Shown piece after piece: positions 44,437 through 56,531 of a DNA stretch of 64,000 nucleotides (position 1 is the stretch's first letter; each line of letters begins with the position of its first letter). The DNA comes from Adineta ricciae (Eukaryota; Rotifera; Eurotatoria; Adinetida; Adinetidae): positions 186,001-250,000 of the forward strand of contig CAJNOJ010000015.1 of NCBI GenBank assembly GCA_905250025.1, given 5' to 3'. The translations under genes were made by a program, and so were the position numbers. The notes under the pieces are model-generated. The model had not been told where the DNA came from, did no database searches, and saw only the letters and a list, made by a program, of their open reading frames with translations.

Positions 44437-47182
44437 ATGAGGTGCCGGCTAAGTCATGCACTGCGGTTGGTCATTGCACTTGCATTTCTTGTCTTCATGG
44501 TTCCGTTTCTTATGTCGAAACTTGATTCAAATAGTAGTCAATCAGAGATTTCAAATCAAGATGAAGTTTTATCCCATGTAAGTACACGTTACGTTGCATA
44601 GACATTTGTTCATAGTTGCTTTCTTTTTCTAGCGACTGGCCCAAAAAATAGAACCCTCGAATAATGCTGATAAAGCGGCGGAACCACACGGTTTACAACC
44701 GAGAATGAGTGATTCTTTAGGAAATTATGAACCTAGAGATCAACCAACACGAACCGGTCCGGGCGAAGGAGGTAAAGTTTGGAATAAGCCTACAAATGAC
44801 TAGTTGATCTTTCTTCCGACAGGAGTTCCTGTCATCCTATCACCAGCTGAAGAGCAGGCAGCACAAAAAACAATTAGTCAATATGGCTTTAATATGATAG
44901 CATCTGATAAAATATCTATGGATCGAAGCATCAAAGACACAAGACCCGCCGAGTAAGCTCATTATTCGATTGGTATTGAATTTAACTTCTTGATTCTCTT
45001 TAGATGTAAAAATTGGATATATCCAGAACCAAGATATTTACCGAAAGCTTCGGTCATTCTGGTTTTCTTTGATGAAGGTTGGAGTGTTCTACTACGTACT
45101 GTGCATAGTGTTATCAACACATCACCCAAAGAATTACTAAAAGATATCATTCTAATCGATGATGGCAGCAGTGATCGTATGTGATAGTTATTTACTTGCC
45201 TAACAGAAATTATCACATGAGATCTCTTATTTTAGCTGATTCGAAAGAACGATTAGAGAAATACATCGAACGTTGGAATGGTCTCGTCAAATTGTATCGA
45301 ACAGGAGAACGAGTTGGATTGATCGCAGCTCGTACACTTGGTGCAGAAAAGTCAACTGGTGATGTAATCGTCATTCTTGATGCTCATTGTGAATGTGTAT
45401 GTTAATCAGATGTTATAAATCTTTTTTGAAGAGTTTCTTTCTTTATCTTTTCAGGTAACAAACTGGCTTCCACCATTATTGACGCGTATTGCAATGAATC
45501 GTAGAGCATTAGCTGTGCCAATTGTTGATGGCCTTGAATGGAAAACATTAGAACATACAAATATTTACGGTTCATCCAATTTTCGAGGCATATGGGAGTG
45601 GGGATTTTTATACAAAGAAACTGAAGTGCCTGCACAAGAACTGAAGAAAAGAAAACATCAATCAGAACCATATTGGTACAGTCCAATAGAATTGGATTTG
45701 TTAGAATAAATGCTAAAACCGGTTTTTCTAGGTCACCAACTCATGCAGGTGGCTTACTAGCCATCGATCGTCAATGGTTCTTTGAACTAGGTGCTTATGA
45801 TCCTGGCATTCGCGTATGGGGTGCTGAGCAATATGAATTATCGTTCAAAGTCTGGCAATGTGGTGGTGTCGTCGAATGGGTACCGTGCTCTCATGTTGCA
45901 CACGCCTACCGCGGCCCACGAAGTCACTCCTCGCATGTACCTGGCACAAGTCCATACCAAACATCTATTAATCACATGCGTTTAGCTGAAGTTTGGATGG
46001 ATGAATACGCGGAATATTATTATATTCGCGAACCGGCGATTCGGTCATTGAACTATGGCGATGTATCCGAAAGAAAGAAATTAAGAGAAAAATTGCAATG
46101 TAAACCATTCAAGTGGTTTATGGAAAATGTCGCTTATGATGTTTTGCAAAAGTTTCCACCACCACCGAAAAATGTTGTTTGGGGAGAAGTAGGTCGAGAG
46201 ATACTTGTTTCTCAAACGAAAAATTACTCTTTTAGTGCAAAAATATCAAACATTCCGTTTGTCTGAATGATCGAGGTGCTTCATTTGGGCAACCGATCGG
46301 TGTTAGTGGATGTTACCGACAAGTAAGATCTTTCTCTTCCTCTTCTTGAACAATCAACTCATTCTATTGCTAAGCGTGATGACTAAGCACTGTGTTCTAT
46401 ATCTTTGTATTTGATTTACAGAATTCATCGAAATTTAGGAAACAAAAAGCGTCTTTAGTCGGTATTAAAGTTCCTTTCATCCCCTTCCTAAGCACAAATC
46501 TATTTGTTCTGGTGAATCGTTTATGACTAAGCGTGTATTTATTTTTCTTTTTATTTGAAATTCTAAAGGTCTGTTTGTTAGATAGCGTACACAAATATTC
46601 TTTGAAGTTAGCCTTGTCAGTATGTTGACAATTAGTTATAGGAAAAGAAATCCATCAATATTTGCAGGAAGATTAACTAGAAGGCAACAAGTAATTTTTG
46701 CGTCTGCTAATCTTACCAATCTGAATTAACACACGTATTTAAGTAGAGAAGTCTGAGAAAGAAATGAAAAATAATGGGTGTAAACATGATTATGCTTGAA
46801 AAACATTGTTATTCTGATAGAAATACGAACGTAATTTCACGTTTGATTTTAAAAAAACTCTTTAGGGTGTGTGGCGTCTGAACGAAGAAGGCGAAATCTC
46901 ATCCGGTGAGCATTGTTTCATATCCGATCATGACATAATCAAGAAAAAGTTCTGTCTGGATCATAATGGCCGATGGAATCCTGTAGGCGAATGGCACTAT
47001 GATAAAGTAATTTAACAGAGTCATCGAATCCTGATTTTTAGAGTTTGATTTAGGCAACCAAACAAATTCGAAGCAATAAAGAACATCTATGTATGGAAAC
47101 AAATGGCAATGATTTGAAACTTAATAAATGTGACGAAGCGAATGAAGCACAGAAGTGGATTTGGACGGAAATTCATTATTGA
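44437..47182 (+). CDS. polypeptide N-acetylgalactosaminyltransferase
   Basis: Golgi type II enzyme (GT27) that starts mucin-type O-glycosylation by adding GalNAc to Ser/Thr. The ATG at 44437 gives a short cytoplasmic tail and a signal anchor ([18 protein letters not shown]). After a stem region comes the GT-A domain: [48 protein letters not shown] with the DxH motif (DAHCEC), then [20 protein letters not shown] and [17 protein letters not shown] (Gal/GalNAc motif). The exons after about 46.1 kb form a C-terminal ricin-type lectin domain ([26 protein letters not shown], ending [11 protein letters not shown]). The HVAHAYRG region is closest to the T7/T10/T17 branch. About ten exons with short introns. 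Confidence 0.94.
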
Positions 47183-47566
47183 GAGGTCTTTAAATTTTTT
47201 TTTCTTACAAAGATTTGTTCGATACTTGTCTTCTTTGTTATCTAATTTGTTGAGTTATTATTATTGTTTTTCTTTCTTATTCGATATATTCTTTACTAAA
47301 AAACAAAAACAAAGAAAAGACTTAAGCGCTAGTTCGCTTCATCTTTCTATTGGTCAAGTTAAACTTACTATCGTTATCTCTTACTTTTATTCCTTTTATT
47401 TCATATAAGAAAATGAACTCCTATCTTGCATATTCATTCAAGTCGTGTTTGTTTATTTTGACTTTTTAAGATGTCAATACTTTTCATGAATTTTCCTCGC
47501 TATAATTTTTTTATTCGCAGGGTATGTCGTATAGAATTCTATGACGTTATTTCCATTCATTTTCAG

Positions 47567-49511
47567 ATGACATCTTTAGCGAGTTCCGTGTCAAAGAATG
47601 TCGATGGATTTCTTCAATTCATCAACAAAAGTCCAACTGCATTCCATTGTAAGTATTCTCTCGGCTGAGCAGCCGGCTTTATTCGAATCAATGCATTTAA
47701 TATCTTTGAGGTGTCGATCTCGTGAAGAAAACATTAACTTCATCCGGTTTCAAGGAATTGCGAGAAAATGAACAATGGAATATTGAACCGATGGGAAAAG
47801 TGAGCGAACAGCGAGAATGAGAAGAGTCACAACGTGTTTTCTTGTAGTATTTCGTTATTAAAAATGGCTCATGCATTGCAGCATTTGCTGTCGGTGGAAA
47901 ATATCAAAATGGAAACGGATTTGCTTTGACAGCCACGCATACAGATTCACCTCATCTACGCGTATGTCATTCGAACATCGTTTTTGTTAATTAAAACTTG
48001 AGAAATACACATCATTGGCATTATGTAGGTCAAACCGGTTTCGAAGCGTGACGCATGTGATTATTTACAAGTTAATGTTGAATGTTATGGAGGTGGGATT
48101 TGGCATACTTGGTTTGATCGGGATTTGACACTAGCGGGACGTGTTTTCTATCGAGTTCGTTCTAAGATGTCTTTTTGGATTATTAATGTTGATTTTTTTT
48201 AAATCTAGAAAAGTACCGATAAAATTTGTCAACATCTGGTGCATATTAAGCGGCCGATACTTCGTGTGCCAACCATTGCTATCCATCTTAAGCGTGATAC
48301 AAATGAAAAATTAGAAATTAACAAACAGGATCATTTGTACGAGCATCGTTTTCTCTCGCTAATTTTGTGTTTGAAAATCTTTCTTTAGACAAGCTGTTCT
48401 ATCGTTGAAAACTGAAGAAGAATTGAATAAATCGTGTAAAAAAGAAGAACCTTGTGAAGGCAACAAAGTTTCAACTGATGAAGTATGTTCTTTACTTTGA
48501 TTTACTTTACCTTCGTTAAGAAAAAAACATTTGTTTAGTCAAAAAAACATCATAGTCAATTACTGGAATTACTTGCCGAAGAATGTCAATGTGCAGCCGG
48601 TGATATTATCAACTTCGATTTGATCCTTGCCGATACTCAACCATCATGTGTTGGCGGTTTACGAAATGAATTCATCTATTCAGGTCGATTGGATAATCAA
48701 ATGAGTGCTTATTGTGCTATTCAAGTAGATTATTATTTTGATTAGATCGATATTTATCCTTCTCTCACTTTCAAGGGTCTTATTCATTCGTTGGATACAC
48801 TTGCAGAAGATACTTTTATCCGTGGTGCTTTGTTATATGATAACGAAGAAGTAGATATTGTTCGTGTTTTCTATTGAATGATTATTGTTCGGTAAATTTA
48901 GATCGGTTCGGAAAGTGCACAAGGTGCAATGAGTGAATTTACTCAACATACTCTACGTCGCATGACACGTGATGAATACGAACGTTCCATTTCCAATTCA
49001 TTTCTTGTTTCGGCTGATATGGCTCGTATGTCATTGACACACTCATTCAAATTGATTAATCTGTATTTTTAGATGCCATTCATCCGAACTATAGCAGTCT
49101 CCATGATCGGGAACATCAACCATCATTAGTCAATGGTGGTGTTGTGGTCAAAACGAATTGTAATAATCGCTACGCTACAACAGCATTTACCGCAACAGTT
49201 GTGAAGGAAATCGCCCGAATCAGTAATGTTCCTGTGCAGGAGTTCTGTATGCGAAATGACATGCCGTGCGGAACAACGGTTGGTCCAATCATTTCGTCAC
49301 GTCTTGGAATGTATACTGTTGATGTTGGTGCACCCCAATTGTCGATGCACTCTATCCGTGAAATGACATCAACACAAACATTGGAATATTATTTAGAGTT
49401 TTTCAAAGTAAACACATGAGAGTAATTGGTTTTTGTAATGTTTGCTTGAAATTTTTCTTCTAGGGGTTCTACAAGAACTTTAAACGAGTTTACGATTCAA
49501 TTGACCATTAG
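47567..49511 (+). CDS. DNPEP: aspartyl aminopeptidase (M18)
   Basis: Cytosolic metallo-aminopeptidase that removes N-terminal Asp or Glu. The ATG at 47567 directly follows a TTTCAG acceptor. Metal and active-site motifs visible in order: [14 protein letters not shown] (His-x-Asp), [27 protein letters not shown] (bridging Asp), [13 protein letters not shown] (Glu-Glu plus the following Ser-rich loop), SADMAHAIHPNY and [17 protein letters not shown], ending [12 protein letters not shown]. About nine exons. The length and order match animal DNPEP. It lies 384 bp downstream of the GalNAc-transferase and 127 bp upstream of the hinderin-like gene on the same strand. Confidence 0.97.
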
Positions 49512-49637
49512 ACCATCGAATGATTTTTACTCTGAAAGAGAACTGCTGCTTTTTTTTAAACTAGTTGATTGAGAAAGAAATTCATTAATAAACATGATTC
49601 GGTGACATACGTTTTTGGAAACATTTTAGATAAAATC

Positions 49638-51210
49638 ATGACGGAAGAAAATCTCATCCCACCGAGCGAACATCCAGTTCGCATACGTTGGTTAAATGCA
49701 GTTGGTAAATCTTCCTGTTGTCATTTGCAATTCCATTTATTATTATTTTTCTCTCTTTCAAGAACAAAATCCAACAATTCCAAAACCAGTCGCACAGCAT
49801 CCTCAAACACCAGCCGTAAAAATGAATAAAATGACTGCTCCATCTGGAATATCCAAAGCACGTACTAAGGTTTGTTTTTCATTGATAGCGTGTCGCATAG
49901 TTTTCTTTTGCAAAACAAGAAACCTCGAAACTCTTGTAAATTAAATATGACTTGCAACTATGCATGGAAGAATTCTCTCGATTAGAAGAACTAACACTTT
50001 TCTTTAGGTTGCAAGTACAACAAATGTTGTTCGATTTGCTGATCAACCTACGACAGTAAAGTCCGTCGACATGTCAATACAATCGTCGAAAGGCTTGAAA
50101 GAACTGAGTGCTGAAGATAAATTGAAAATCGCCAATTTAATTAAAGAATTAGCTCGGTAGTAACCTTCGTCGTCTCGTTCAGGATTTGACTATATTCCTA
50201 TCGATGTTTTAGTGTCGGTCATGAGAAAGAATTAGTTGAAGATAAACTTGAACAAGAACGAAAGCAATTCGAAATACAAATGAAAGCATTATTAACCGAT
50301 TATGACAAATTAATGAAAGATAATCAAAGTAATCCGATTACAGCACGATTTTGACCTTATTTTCAAGCATCTGATCTAGAACTTCTTACTCGTTACAATG
50401 AAACCAAAGCGGTTTTGATTGACGTCGAAAAAAAATCTCAATTATCATCAAGAACATATGAATTTCCAAATCCTCAACGAGTAAATATTTGCATGCCGTA
50501 TTTCTTTTATTTCTCTTTCTCTCTCGACTTTTCTTTAGTCTTCCACGCCCATCGATATACTCTCTACCAAAGAGCAGTCCGCAACTCGTTCAGATACTAT
50601 TCCACCAACTCGCACAGCGAATGCCATCTTAACAGAACAATTCCATTTGAAACAATTGATGATGGAGAAGCAATTGACATTGCTTCATAAACAAGTCTGT
50701 CATTATCATCATCATCTTTGGAGTAGAAATGGAATTATGCTGTTTTTTCTGTGTTTCTTTAGCAACAAATACTTGAAAAAGAACTTCAGCAACGAAATGC
50801 AAATTCATCACTTGAACAAGCAGTAAAGCCTATCCAGACTGTAACTCGATCAACTTCACCATTGAAATACGAACCTAAAATAGATGTTGCAGAACGCGCA
50901 ACATCACCTGTTAAACAAACAAAATCAGTTGTGAAGTAATACATCTCAGCTCTCTTTTACCTACAATTGTCATCTATTTTGTAGAACTACTGAGAGACAA
51001 ATAAGCCGTCCGATTCAAACGCAACGCGCGACTCTTGATACCAATGACGAAGATCTTTTGATCTTATCACTGAATGAGTCTTTACATGAACAGTTACCGA
51101 AAACTGTTCCTACGAACAAGAAATCTCGTGTTCATGCCAATCCGCCAATAAACATGTTTGCCGATTCGGAAGAACAAAATCTCCTCAAAGATATCTTTTT
51201 TATTTGTTAA
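49638..51210 (+). CDS. hinderin-like (KIAA1328) coiled-coil protein
   Basis: About seven exons. The ATG at 49638 follows an ATTTTAG acceptor by eight bases. The best-conserved block is [20 protein letters not shown] followed by RVGHEKELVEDKLEQERKQ, which resembles the vertebrate hinderin block ([21 protein letters not shown]). The middle is coiled coil (LTRYNETKAVLIDVEKKSQL, KQLMMEKQLTLLHKQQ). The rest is Ser/Thr/Pro-rich, and the acidic C-terminus ends NLLKDIFFIC. Vertebrate hinderin is poorly characterised and linked to SMC3 and centrosomal proteins. I assign the family from memory of one block, so it is moderate evidence. The short gap to DNPEP suggests co-transcription. Confidence 0.5.
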
Positions 51211-52540
51211 TATTCCGTCCATAGATATTTCCAGGTTTTGTTAATATACAATGTAGAATGAAATAAATATTCCAATTTTTGTTTGTTTTCATCTCTTCAA
51301 TGTTTATCTTTGAATTGATCATTGATAAAATTGTCCTTTTCTTTTTTGTTTTATATGCCATTTACAAGCGGTGACATTACTAAAACATAATTGTACTCAA
51401 GTGTTACGCGTCAACGAGCACGATATGTCTATTAACTACCATTTATTCGCACTTTAAATATCAATGAAGGAAAAAGAATTGTATGTTTGTAGATACATTA
51501 ACGTCATTTCCTTGCTAATTGTCTTTACATTGTATGCTAGACATTTTTTTTCTCTCTTTCATTAAACCGGAAGGAGGAAAACGAAGAATGAATGATGTTA
51601 ATGATAAGGGTATACATTTGAGACTAGACGTATTTATTTTTGAGGTCTTTTGTCCTTGATAATATAAGATAGACAATTCGAACAACGACGAAAAAATTTG
51701 ACAGCTAAAGCCTAGATCATATACATTTTTATTAAGTTGTTGATCGATGTTAGTCCGCTAATCGTTGTGATGCATACGATTCGGCGAGACGCAAATCGAT
51801 GATTTAAGCAAATAAAACTCAGGTAAAAAAACACGAGGAAAAAAGAAAAAAGAGTCGTCCATGTATGTAAATACATGAATCAGCTATAACTCTGATACTC
51901 ATTTATTTCGTACATAAACGCACATTCTCCTTTTCTTTCAATCAATGCCGAAGTTTTGTTTTGTCGTTAGTTGATTATATAGAAGTAAAGTAATAGAAAC
52001 AAAAAAAAAAAACTACGCTGAATAGTAGAATACTTTCACAGATGTGCTATTGTTAAATGCAGCATATATTTTCTTTTGATTTACCTTGAAAGAAATGAAA
52101 AATAAAAATACGCCACTATGGGCTTCGATAATTTTCATTGGCAATACAATACAATCAATTGGTTATATGTCGGTGTGGATATTCGTACATATGTCGATGG
52201 TAAGATGATCTATTTGCCTTTGTCGATTTTGAGAAAAGAATAAGCGCAAAAGGTGTAATTTGTTTTTGGGCTATATAAATAAAAGAAGTGTGATTCAGAT
52301 AAGAAACGTTTTTTTTGTATCGACACTTAACAAGATCTCTTTTGTATCAGCATGTGCGCGTGCAACACGTCAGATCGAGAGAAGTTGTTGTTTTTTTCCT
52401 TTTTCTTCTTTCCATTTCTTTTTCTTTCCTTGTAGATTAACATGCATACAGAATGCTCTTAGTTTCATTTGTTTTTATTCAATAAAGAAGAAAAGAAAAC
52501 TTTCCATCACCAGTCACTTCGACAATCTTCAAATCAAAAG
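51211..52540. other. intergenic, no gene seen
   Basis: About 1.3 kb between the hinderin-like gene and the RBR ligase, both plus strand. An AATAAA at 51262 follows the upstream gene. A pyrimidine-rich tract near 52380-52435 precedes the next gene. Nothing else was recognised. Confidence 0.45.
51262..51267 (+). terminator. poly(A) signal of the hinderin-like gene
   Basis: AATAAA 52 bp after the stop codon. Confidence 0.5.
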
Positions 52541-54588
52541 ATGCATTCTGGTGAAATATCTACGTCCAATACAAAGAAACACCATCGAATTCATCCGATC
52601 AATGATGCAAGTTCTTCGACGAATGATCATCCAAAATCTCATACAGTATTGAATCTTTTGCCGAATGATGAAGATCCATCGTTGCCATCTCAACCTACAA
52701 ATCAACGAACCTATTCGCAAACATCAAATTCATCATCGTCGATCGACATTCGAGCAACAGACGTTATTAAACGCATCACAAGTCCATCGGGCACTATGTC
52801 AACTACGGATGAAATACTTCCTCAAACATTCTTCCGTCGTATGTCAGCTAATTTTCACATGAATTCGTTAGTAACAAATACAAACTCAACAACGGGACCA
52901 TCGGCAACTGTTCTACCAGCGGTACACGATGTAAATTCAACGATTAATACCGATGAGAACTGTGCTCATTCAATGATAACGACGATTACGAATTTATATA
53001 ACAACACAAATGAATGTGAAATCTGTTATTCATCAAATGAATGTGAAAATTTACAATTGTGTAAACATAGTTTCTGTTCTACATGTTTACAGACATATTT
53101 AATCGATAAGATACGAAACGGTTGTCCAGGATTACTAGAATGCCCACATAATGATTGTAAACAAATCGTACATCCAGACGATATCAAAAGAGTACTAAAT
53201 GAAAGTCAATTGTACGAACGGTACGAATTATTTATGTTAAGACGAGTTCTACAGAAAATGCCCGATACTCGATGGTGTCCGTACGTAGAAAACTGATGAT
53301 TTAATCTAATATCTCTTTCTCTCGCGAACATATTTTAGTTATCCGAATTGTAATTTTGCTATCTTGGTTGAAAATGCACGCAAAGCAAGTAAATTCGATT
53401 GTCCAGTTTGTAAACAACCTTTTTGCCAACGTTGTTCACAAATCTGGCATCCGAACTTAACGTGTGAACTGGCTTCCGTTCAACGTGCTGCTCAAGATCC
53501 AACTCTGGAAATGTTAATGAAATCAAGTTCAACTGGCGGACACATTCGACCATGCCCACGTTGTAAGTTCTCGCTTATTACTTGTGAGAAAAGAACTTGT
53601 CGAACTCGATACACAGTAGAAATATGAATCAATTTCTTGGGTTTTTTTTGCTCAAGGATAAACTTTCACCATCGTGTATTTTGTTACTCGACAATGACAA
53701 GTTCTCAAATATTGCACAGCGCAGATTTTGACCGATGTAGATCAAAATACATTTCAATTATGAAGAGAGAAAAAGAACACATCCTGCCGAAGTCGTTCTC
53801 ATCATTAATAATAAAGATATGGTAGTATATACGCATTTTTCATCTATCAGAATATGAGAGTCGAACGAGGAAAAGTAAAATGTAATAAATTATTAGTGAT
53901 TAATGATGCTGATTGGAATATCGATTGAAAGCGTTGAAACTACTCTGTCAATATTTACTCGTTTTAGACAATAATTTTTAAATAGCATGTTTTTTTTTAT
54001 AATTATCAAATCGTTCGAGAGCTAAAAATAGAAATTTATCTATCATCCTGTTGGACAAAAGAGAAGAAATTTTAAAATGAACTTCATCTTTGTAACACGA
54101 TTGTTTTCATCTTTCTAGGTAAAAGTCCAATAGAAAAATTGAATGATGGTTCGTGTAATCATATTCGTTGTGCCATATGTACATGTGAATTTTGTTGGTT
54201 ATGCATGAAAGAAGTTGATAATTTACATTTCATTACGCCAACTGGCTGTACATTTTACGGACAGAAGCGTTGGTCGAAGCGCAAATCTATCTTATTTCTA
54301 ATCCTCTCATGGATTTTGACTCCGATTCTTGCAATATTATTAATCATTCTAGCTATTCCAGTCCTATTAATATTATTACCAATAGTGATGACAAGAAAAT
54401 TCTATCAGCATACAGTTGATTTACAAATCGGCTCCTGTCGCCGATTTATTCTCTGTACATTTGTTCTAATTAGTACGTTTATTTTAACGCCGTTAATTTT
54501 ACTACTCGCTTTAGTTATCGGTATCCCATTGCTGATTTTTTTTATTTATTTTTATATGCCAAAAAGATATATATCAGCGAATTTCTAG
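52541..54588 (+). CDS. RNF19-type RBR E3 ubiquitin ligase
   Basis: Three exons with a long Ser/Thr/Asn-rich N-terminus. RING1 is CEICYSS ... CKHSFCSTCLQTYL ... CPHNDC. The IBR runs WCPYPNCNFAILVE, FDCPVCKQPFCQRCSQIWH. RING2 is RPCPRCKSPIEKLNDGSCNH, IRCAICTCEFCWLCMKEV. The catalytic Cys is in GSCNH, with one extra residue relative to the usual GCNH. After RING2 the sequence CTFYGQKRWSKRKSI is followed by two hydrophobic hairpins (LILSWILTPILAILLIILA; ISTFILTPLILLLALVIGI), matching RNF19A/B (dorfin). It is shorter than vertebrate RNF19 because the cytosolic C-terminal tail is lost. The second intron (53563-54117) is about 555 bp and falls inside RING2. The ATG at 52541 is the first in a suitable frame. 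Expected at the ER membrane. Confidence 0.86.
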
Positions 54589-54726
54589 CACAAAAGACAA
54601 ATCCTTGTTTTCCTTTGTTTTGTTGTTAATATTATTTTTATTGAGTACGCATCAAATGTTAAATGTATAAGAGAAAAAAGGAGAGAAAGATGAAAATTAT
54701 ATTAATGTACATAGATTTGTTTGATT

Positions 54727-56531
54727 TTAAGCGATTGTACAAGCACTTTCGGACGGTGGCATACCCTGTGGAATAGGCATTTCATGGGCTTCTTTGACTT
54801 CACGAGCATGTTTATCTTCTTTATATGCCTAGAAATAATCATGTTGACAATTTCATTCTTGAAAGAAAAACGACTGTACTTTGCCAACATTTCGGCCGAT
54901 GTCAAACGCGCGATAAGCATCAGCGGAGAAAAGTGAACTCAACTTCGCTGGGACGTATTCTTCAGCAGGTAGAATTCCATGCATTGGATTTCCATCCAAT
55001 GGTAGTAAATCAGTTGCCGCTCTCTTATGATGCCTGAACGGATAGAAATTATCAATAGTAGATAAGAATATTTCGTCTAGAAGGATAACATACATGACAT
55101 TGTTTTCAAATTCAATCGTTGATTGAACACGACGAATTAAAGAATCTAATTGAAGAAAGAATGGATGTCGTTGTGGAGATCCAGCTCCTTTTATTTTGGA
55201 ATATTGTTCACAGAAATTAGCTGCTTGTTGTTGAACTGAGAAGATAAACGGAATAAAGGGAAAATTCACAGACACCGCAACTCACCTTTACTCGCCTCTT
55301 CAACAGTTCTTAAAGCATTTGGCGCGTCATTCTTTTTTAAAAATTCTAATGCTTGATATGCTCGTGCCTAACATCACGTATATACACGAAATCAAATCGT
55401 TTCCTTTCAATTCTTACTTCGGCTAAATAAAATTTAGCTTTTAAACCAAAATACATACGCCATTGGCCAACAACTTTATCGTCGAATGATGTCAATTGTT
55501 GGCCTAGATGTATACATATTGACATTCTATTTCACACCAATCTATTCAATTGATCTTACCTCCCATTTCAAAATATTGTGAAATCTGATTACTAATACTC
55601 GAAATCAATGTATTATCCTGTTTTGCATTGATTGCTCGAGCTAGTGTAACTAGAAATATGCAAACCAAGCGACTCGTTACATATATGTTCGTAAAAGTGA
55701 AGAAAGTTTACCCTCATGAAACTCTCCTAAACAGCTGTAGTAATAAGCTGCGATGATTTTTTCGTTCATGTCAGAGCATGCAGGCAATTTGACATTATGT
55801 AACTTCCGTATTTCAACATCCTACCCGGTTGAAAAATAAAGTTTTAGCGGCAAATAGTAGGAAAAAAAACGAACCATGACGTGCTTGAACATTCCAGCAG
55901 CGATTCGAAGTGATTTATGAACATCCAACGCATCTTTATCGCTCGGTCTACAATGAACAATGAATTGAAGTAGAAGATTTCCAAGTTTATCCTCTCATCG
56001 AACATACGTGCTACTTTTAGAAGCGACATATGCGGCGTGTTTTGTATACCACATGGCAACATTCAATGTCATACAACAAACTTCGAATTGTGCATCTTGA
56101 ACATCTCTAAATGGATTTGATTTCTTTCCTATAAAATTTTCTTTTTCTTCAATCTCGTAACATACGTAATTGTATCGAGTTTCGTTAAGGAATCACTCCA
56201 GTAAAATTTTGTTGTATAGCGCAATTTCGAATCATCACTCGCACCATCCGGTGCCGTGAGAAAACCAGATAATAAAGAGATATATTTGTCAAACAAATCT
56301 CGCACGGTGGGTGTTTCAAGTGTTGGATTACACAACGATTGCAACAGCTCCAGACGTATTTGTCGTAATTGACTATTACAAAGCAACAATTCATCATAAT
56401 TTCCGTACAGAAATCACCTACTGGCATATTTGCATGGCATCAGTGCTCGATGGCGATGTTCGATGATCAAACGACACAGTAGCCGTTGATTTCAACGGAT
56501 TTCTGTGGAACCAGTGATTAATTGTAAACAT
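54727..56531 (-). CDS. BROX: BRO1-domain protein BROX
   Basis: Complete BROX homologue, about nine exons. The start MFTINHWFHRNPLKSTATVS matches vertebrate MTHWFHRNPLKATAPVS. BRO1 core segments include SKLRYTTKFYWSDSLTKLDT, EVCCMTLNVAMWYTKHA, VHKSLRIAAGMFKHV, EVTLARAINAKQDN and WRMYFGLKAKFYLAEARAYQ. The last residues are SACTIA, giving a C-terminal CaaX box (CTIA), so farnesylation is expected as in vertebrate BROX. Known relatives bind ESCRT-III CHMP4 and link nesprin-2 to ESCRT during nuclear-envelope rupture repair. The stop is at 54727. The gene converges with the RNF19-like gene, 138 bp apart. Confidence 0.9.
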
